Source: Candidatus Solincola tengchongensis (lineage in GTDB: Bacteria; Actinomycetota; Geothermincolia; Geothermincolales; RBG-13-55-18). From it: DNA of 6,680 nucleotides. Both the position numbers and the translations under genes were made by a program. The DNA lies in contig JACVJH010000383.1 in NCBI GenBank assembly GCA_015711895.1, positions 1 through 6,680 of the forward strand. The letters run 5' to 3'. Positions 5,901 through 6,680 of the stretch are shown here, piece by piece. Below the pieces are notes generated by a model, which saw only the letters and a program-made list of their open reading frames with translations, did no database searches and had not been told where the DNA came from. Positions within the stretch are counted from its first letter, which is position 1. Each line of letters begins with the position of its first letter.

Positions 5901-6680
5901 TGTGCTCATCCAGAACCCCAACCCTGACTGGGCGGGCGTCACCCTGACCTTCATGAAGCCTGGCGGCGCCACCCAGACCCACTCCTTCTCCGTGCCCGGG
6001 GAATCCCGCCACACTGTGTATGTGAACGACCTGGTGGAGGAGAGCGACGTCTCCACCCGGGTTGAGGCTACCTTACCGGTGATCTGCGAGCGGGCCATGT
6101 ACCGCTACGGAATGGACCTGGGACACGATACCGCCGGGACGCCTTCCACCTCCACCGAGTGGTACTTTGCCGAGGGGACCACAGCCTGGGGGTTCGACGA
6201 GTACTTGCTGGTGCAGAACCCCGGCTCCCAGCAGGCGGTGGTCAGTTTCCAGTTCATGCTCCCCGACGGCACCGTCCACCCCCATGGCGCGGTGGTTCCG
6301 CCCAGTTCGCGCTATACCCTACCCGTGGATTCCATTCCCGGCCTTGAGAACACCGACCTCTCGGTAAAGGTCACCTCCACCCGCCCGGTGATCTGCGAAC
6401 GGGCCATGTACTGGCGTGGAGCATCCTCTTATGGGGGCCACGACACCATCGGCACCCCCCTGCCCTCAACCCGCTGGTACCTGGCGGAGGGGACCACCGC
6501 TTGGGGGTTCGAGGAGTACGTGCTGGTGCAGAACCCCAATCCCGCCCCGGCGACCGTCTCCTTCTCCTTCATGAAACCCGACGGCAGCACCCAGTTCCTC
6601 TCCTTCCAGCAGCCGGGCGACTCACGGTCGACCCGGTTCGTGGTCGAGGTGTCGGTGGACAGCGTCGTCTCCATCATGTT
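2902..6680 (+). CDS. Giant secreted protein: FG-GAP propeller with nested WAVG propeller, Ig-like domain and WYLAEG repeats (3' truncated)
   Basis: The frame runs from ATG 2902 to the right edge without a stop; 1259 residues are visible. Residues 1-29 look like a Sec signal peptide: basic start (KRLKGR), hydrophobic core, FPSAA before D30. Seven FG-GAP calcium loops of the DxNGDGxxD type begin at D63, D130, D184, D536, D609, D678 and D746. Between the third and fourth, about residues 204-491, lies a second propeller with Trp of W(A/T)(V/A)G at 235, 280, 323, 364, 404, 443 and 484, plus two Asp-box motifs (DGGSTW at 336-341 and 456-461). An Ig-like domain covers about 788-878. WYLAEG repeats begin at W885, W986, W1087 and W1192. 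The layout is that of an exported adhesin or matrix protein; no catalytic motif is visible. FG-GAP and Ig domains usually mediate calcium-dependent binding, but the ligand is unknown. Because the 3' end is missing, any anchor (LPXTG, SLH or membrane helix) cannot be judged. High confidence as a gene, low for exact role. Confidence 0.93.
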   Translation, partial: MSHKRLKGRISALFLCCAVFLLATFPSAADPVVKDTAAGDANSYLYGGNAGEVLMYASTATGDVNGDGLPDLVIGHDQGGDDFPYFYTGKVYVYFGRTSLDPEVDLGTGADLVINGYYGSFLGNSVACGDINGDGVDDILMAAGHGRPDLGDWSPWDFNARPPDLYFSSANGGEMCGMSVISGDIDGDGFDDVLFGAHLGNGGMHLYDGTDWKAQGRANQDFIHDLHLIDATHGWAVGKYISAYDTIYRYDGSVWQADTLFNKFKVDLHGVTATDTTHAWAVGEGGKVLFNGDFNNTKGWAEQNSGVAATLRDVDALDSSRLWAVGDGGTIIHTEDGGSTWTAQASGVSVTLRSLSAVGPGDVWAVGDGGTILHYDGASWSRVSPSPTTRDLHSVHAVDATHVWAVGDGGTILHYDGASWKAQTSPVGVNLRGVSASGPTSVWTVGDSGTVLRTADGGSTWTKEAVLFTQDQRIVFALDATHVWTAGDAATGRAYIVWGRSLWPEWDYYTNPIKPNKVINGVDPLDSAGFPVSLGDLNGDVCADMLIGAFDADGPGEQREGCGEAYVVYGRPKGSFPYFIDLGSESDCTVFGASPMDGLPSSVCRPLKDVNGDRYDDLLLAAMWADGPGESRPGCGEAYVIPGGNLPPVQDLSQSPPQVTLYGPETNVGAGYSVEVLDFNADLLPDIAVGSTSAGMGTERPNCGAVWLVNGISSWPSLVDLAVSSSLAIYGAESNDAFGFCLTSADLDGDPQGYQDLVASSPMGDGPGNTRPGCGEHFVFLGHDNFLPTCTVTNVTEGAVLAGTVNVEVEAYDFHGIDRVEFRVNGTLRHTDNTAPYTWGWDTRQEPDGAGYGLQATAYDVNGNAASDSRLVSINNAVPPLSRTWYLAEGTTAWGFEEYVLIQNPNPEGVQATVTFMKPGGAVQTEVFQVGAESRFTIFVNNLVPGSDVSTRVEATLPVICERAMYWRNRSGGHDCIGVTSPSRTWYLAEGTTAWGFEEYVLIQNPNPDWAGVTLTFMKPGGATQTHSFSVPGESRHTVYVNDLVEESDVSTRVEATLPVICERAMYRYGMDLGHDTAGTPSTSTEWYFAEGTTAWGFDEYLLVQNPGSQQAVVSFQFMLPDGTVHPHGAVVPPSSRYTLPVDSIPGLENTDLSVKVTSTRPVICERAMYWRGASSYGGHDTIGTPLPSTRWYLAEGTTAWGFEEYVLVQNPNPAPATVSFSFMKPDGSTQFLSFQQPGDSRSTRFVVEVSVDSVVSIM
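3088..3510 (+). repeat. FG-GAP blades 1-3 (first part of the outer propeller)
   Basis: Calcium loops lie at residues 63-71, 130-138 and 184-192, each with Asp/Asn at positions 1, 3, 5 and 9 and the canonical GDG. Loop 1 is followed by the strand GKVYVYFGR expected in an FG-GAP blade; blade 2 is shorter. Blade 3 breaks off after LFGAHLGNGG (residues 194-203), where the nested propeller begins. Confidence 0.85.
3991..4041 (+). repeat. 51-bp perfect direct repeat, copy 1
   Basis: Identical to 4111-4161, exactly 120 bases (40 codons) downstream, encoding WAVGDGGTILHYDGASW in both propeller blades. The first 27 bases recur a third time at 3868-3894. Confidence 0.95.
4111..4161 (+). repeat. 51-bp perfect direct repeat, copy 2
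   Basis: Second copy of the repeat at 3991-4041. Synonymous positions are also identical, which points to recent blade duplication or gene conversion. Confidence 0.95.
4375..5262 (+). repeat. FG-GAP blades 3 (end) to 7, with RPGCG cysteines
   Basis: Residues from G492 resume the outer propeller with GRAYIVWGR, the strand missing from blade 3. Loops follow at D536, D609, D678 and D746 (the last has two extra residues). Glycine at loop position 6 is lost in all four (V, R, L, P), unlike the N-terminal three. Each blade also carries an RPGCGEAYV-like motif with Cys at 562, 635, 703 and 774, spaced 68-73 residues apart. Confidence 0.82.
5263..5535 (+). other. Bacterial Ig-like domain segment
   Basis: Residues 788-878 show the pattern of a bacterial Ig-like domain (Big_9 type): PTCTVTNVTEGAVLAGTV, VEVEAYDFHGIDRVEFRVNG, TAPYTWGWDT, and YGLQATAYDVNGNAA before the last strand. 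Such domains usually act as spacers in surface proteins. It joins the propeller pair to the WYLAEG repeats. Confidence 0.75.
5554..5856 (+). repeat. WYLAEG (DUF5719-like) repeat 1, 101 codons
   Basis: It begins WYLAEGTTAWGFEEYVLIQ and ends GGHDCIGV. It contains DVSTRVEATLPVICERAMYW with C961. Its first bases (5551-5597) are identical to 5854-5900 in the next copy. Confidence 0.88.
5857..6159 (+). repeat. WYLAEG repeat 2, 101 codons
   Basis: Same length and order as repeat 1, with VICERAMY (C1062). Its start shares a 47-bp perfect match with repeat 1. Confidence 0.88.
6160..6474 (+). repeat. WYLAEG repeat 3, 105 codons
   Basis: More diverged start (WYFAEGTTAWGFDEYLLVQ). Its middle (IPGLENTDLSVKVTSTRP) is closer to the single repeat of the upstream gene (LPGLENAEVSTKVTSTKP) than to its own neighbours. 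It keeps VICERAMYW (C1165) and GGHDTIG. Confidence 0.88.
6475..6680 (+). repeat. WYLAEG repeat 4, cut by the window edge
   Basis: It opens with the same bases as repeat 1 (48 bp identical, 6474-6521 with 5553-5600). It then runs through FSFMKPDGSTQFLSF and GDSRSTRFV before the window ends. The last residues (VVEVSVDSVVSIM) drift from the VNDLVEESDVSTR of repeat 2 but align without a gap. Confidence 0.85.

Noticed and set aside
4645..6012. 455-codon minus-strand frame with repeated LLEPPSGGPLRQVPG
   Set aside because: It is the antisense image of the WYLAEGTTAWGFEEY repeats, with no independent evidence for coding.
5554..6680. Regularly spaced direct repeats suggesting a CRISPR-like array
   Set aside because: The units are in-frame protein repeats of 303-315 bases, coding throughout, not short repeats with unique spacers.

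Overview
The window is GC-rich, G/C dominates third codon positions in the genes, and every gene lies on the + strand. It holds three protein-coding genes: the end of a secreted repeat protein (1-354), a complete bacterial tyrosine kinase of the Wzz/Wzc (BY-kinase) type (538-2217), and the first 1259 codons of a very large secreted multidomain protein (2902 to beyond 6680). The best guess for the host is a deep-branching, uncultured actinobacterial lineage. That rests on the GC content, the single-chain BY-kinase with a VEADLRRP-type Walker A' motif, a promoter placed for a leaderless transcript, and tandem WYLAEGTT-type (DUF5719-like) repeats. This is inference from family resemblance; no taxonomic marker is present.

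Layout. Positions 1-354 carry the last repeat of a WYLAEG protein. A perfect 10-bp GC hairpin at 424-447 probably ends that transcript. An extended -10 promoter (TGATATAAT, 520-528) sits directly against the kinase ATG at 538, so the kinase mRNA should be leaderless or nearly so. The kinase ends with a nine-tyrosine cluster and a very basic tail. A 684-bp gap (2218-2901) follows, with no convincing gene, a few small hairpins and an AT-rich promoter-like end. The third gene then starts at ATG 2902 with a GGAGAG ribosome-binding site and a signal peptide and stays open to the right edge.

The most interesting item is the architecture of the third protein. It has seven FG-GAP (integrin-alpha-like) calcium-binding blades, but blades 3 and 4 are separated by about 350 residues instead of about 70. 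The extra stretch is a second, different propeller: seven WAVG/Asp-box (Ycf48/BNR-like) blades whose first and last half-blades complement each other. The protein therefore looks like a complete seven-bladed propeller inserted into a loop of another seven-bladed propeller. An Ig-like domain and at least four WYLAEG repeats of about 101 residues follow.

How they may work together (inference). BY-kinases control polymer length and export of exopolysaccharide or capsule. Here the kinase sits between two exported proteins that share the same C-terminal repeat family, which suggests a cell-surface locus combining polysaccharide control with large adhesin or matrix proteins. No glycosyltransferase, Wza/Wzx/Wzy or phosphatase gene is in view, so the link to a polysaccharide pathway is not shown by this window.
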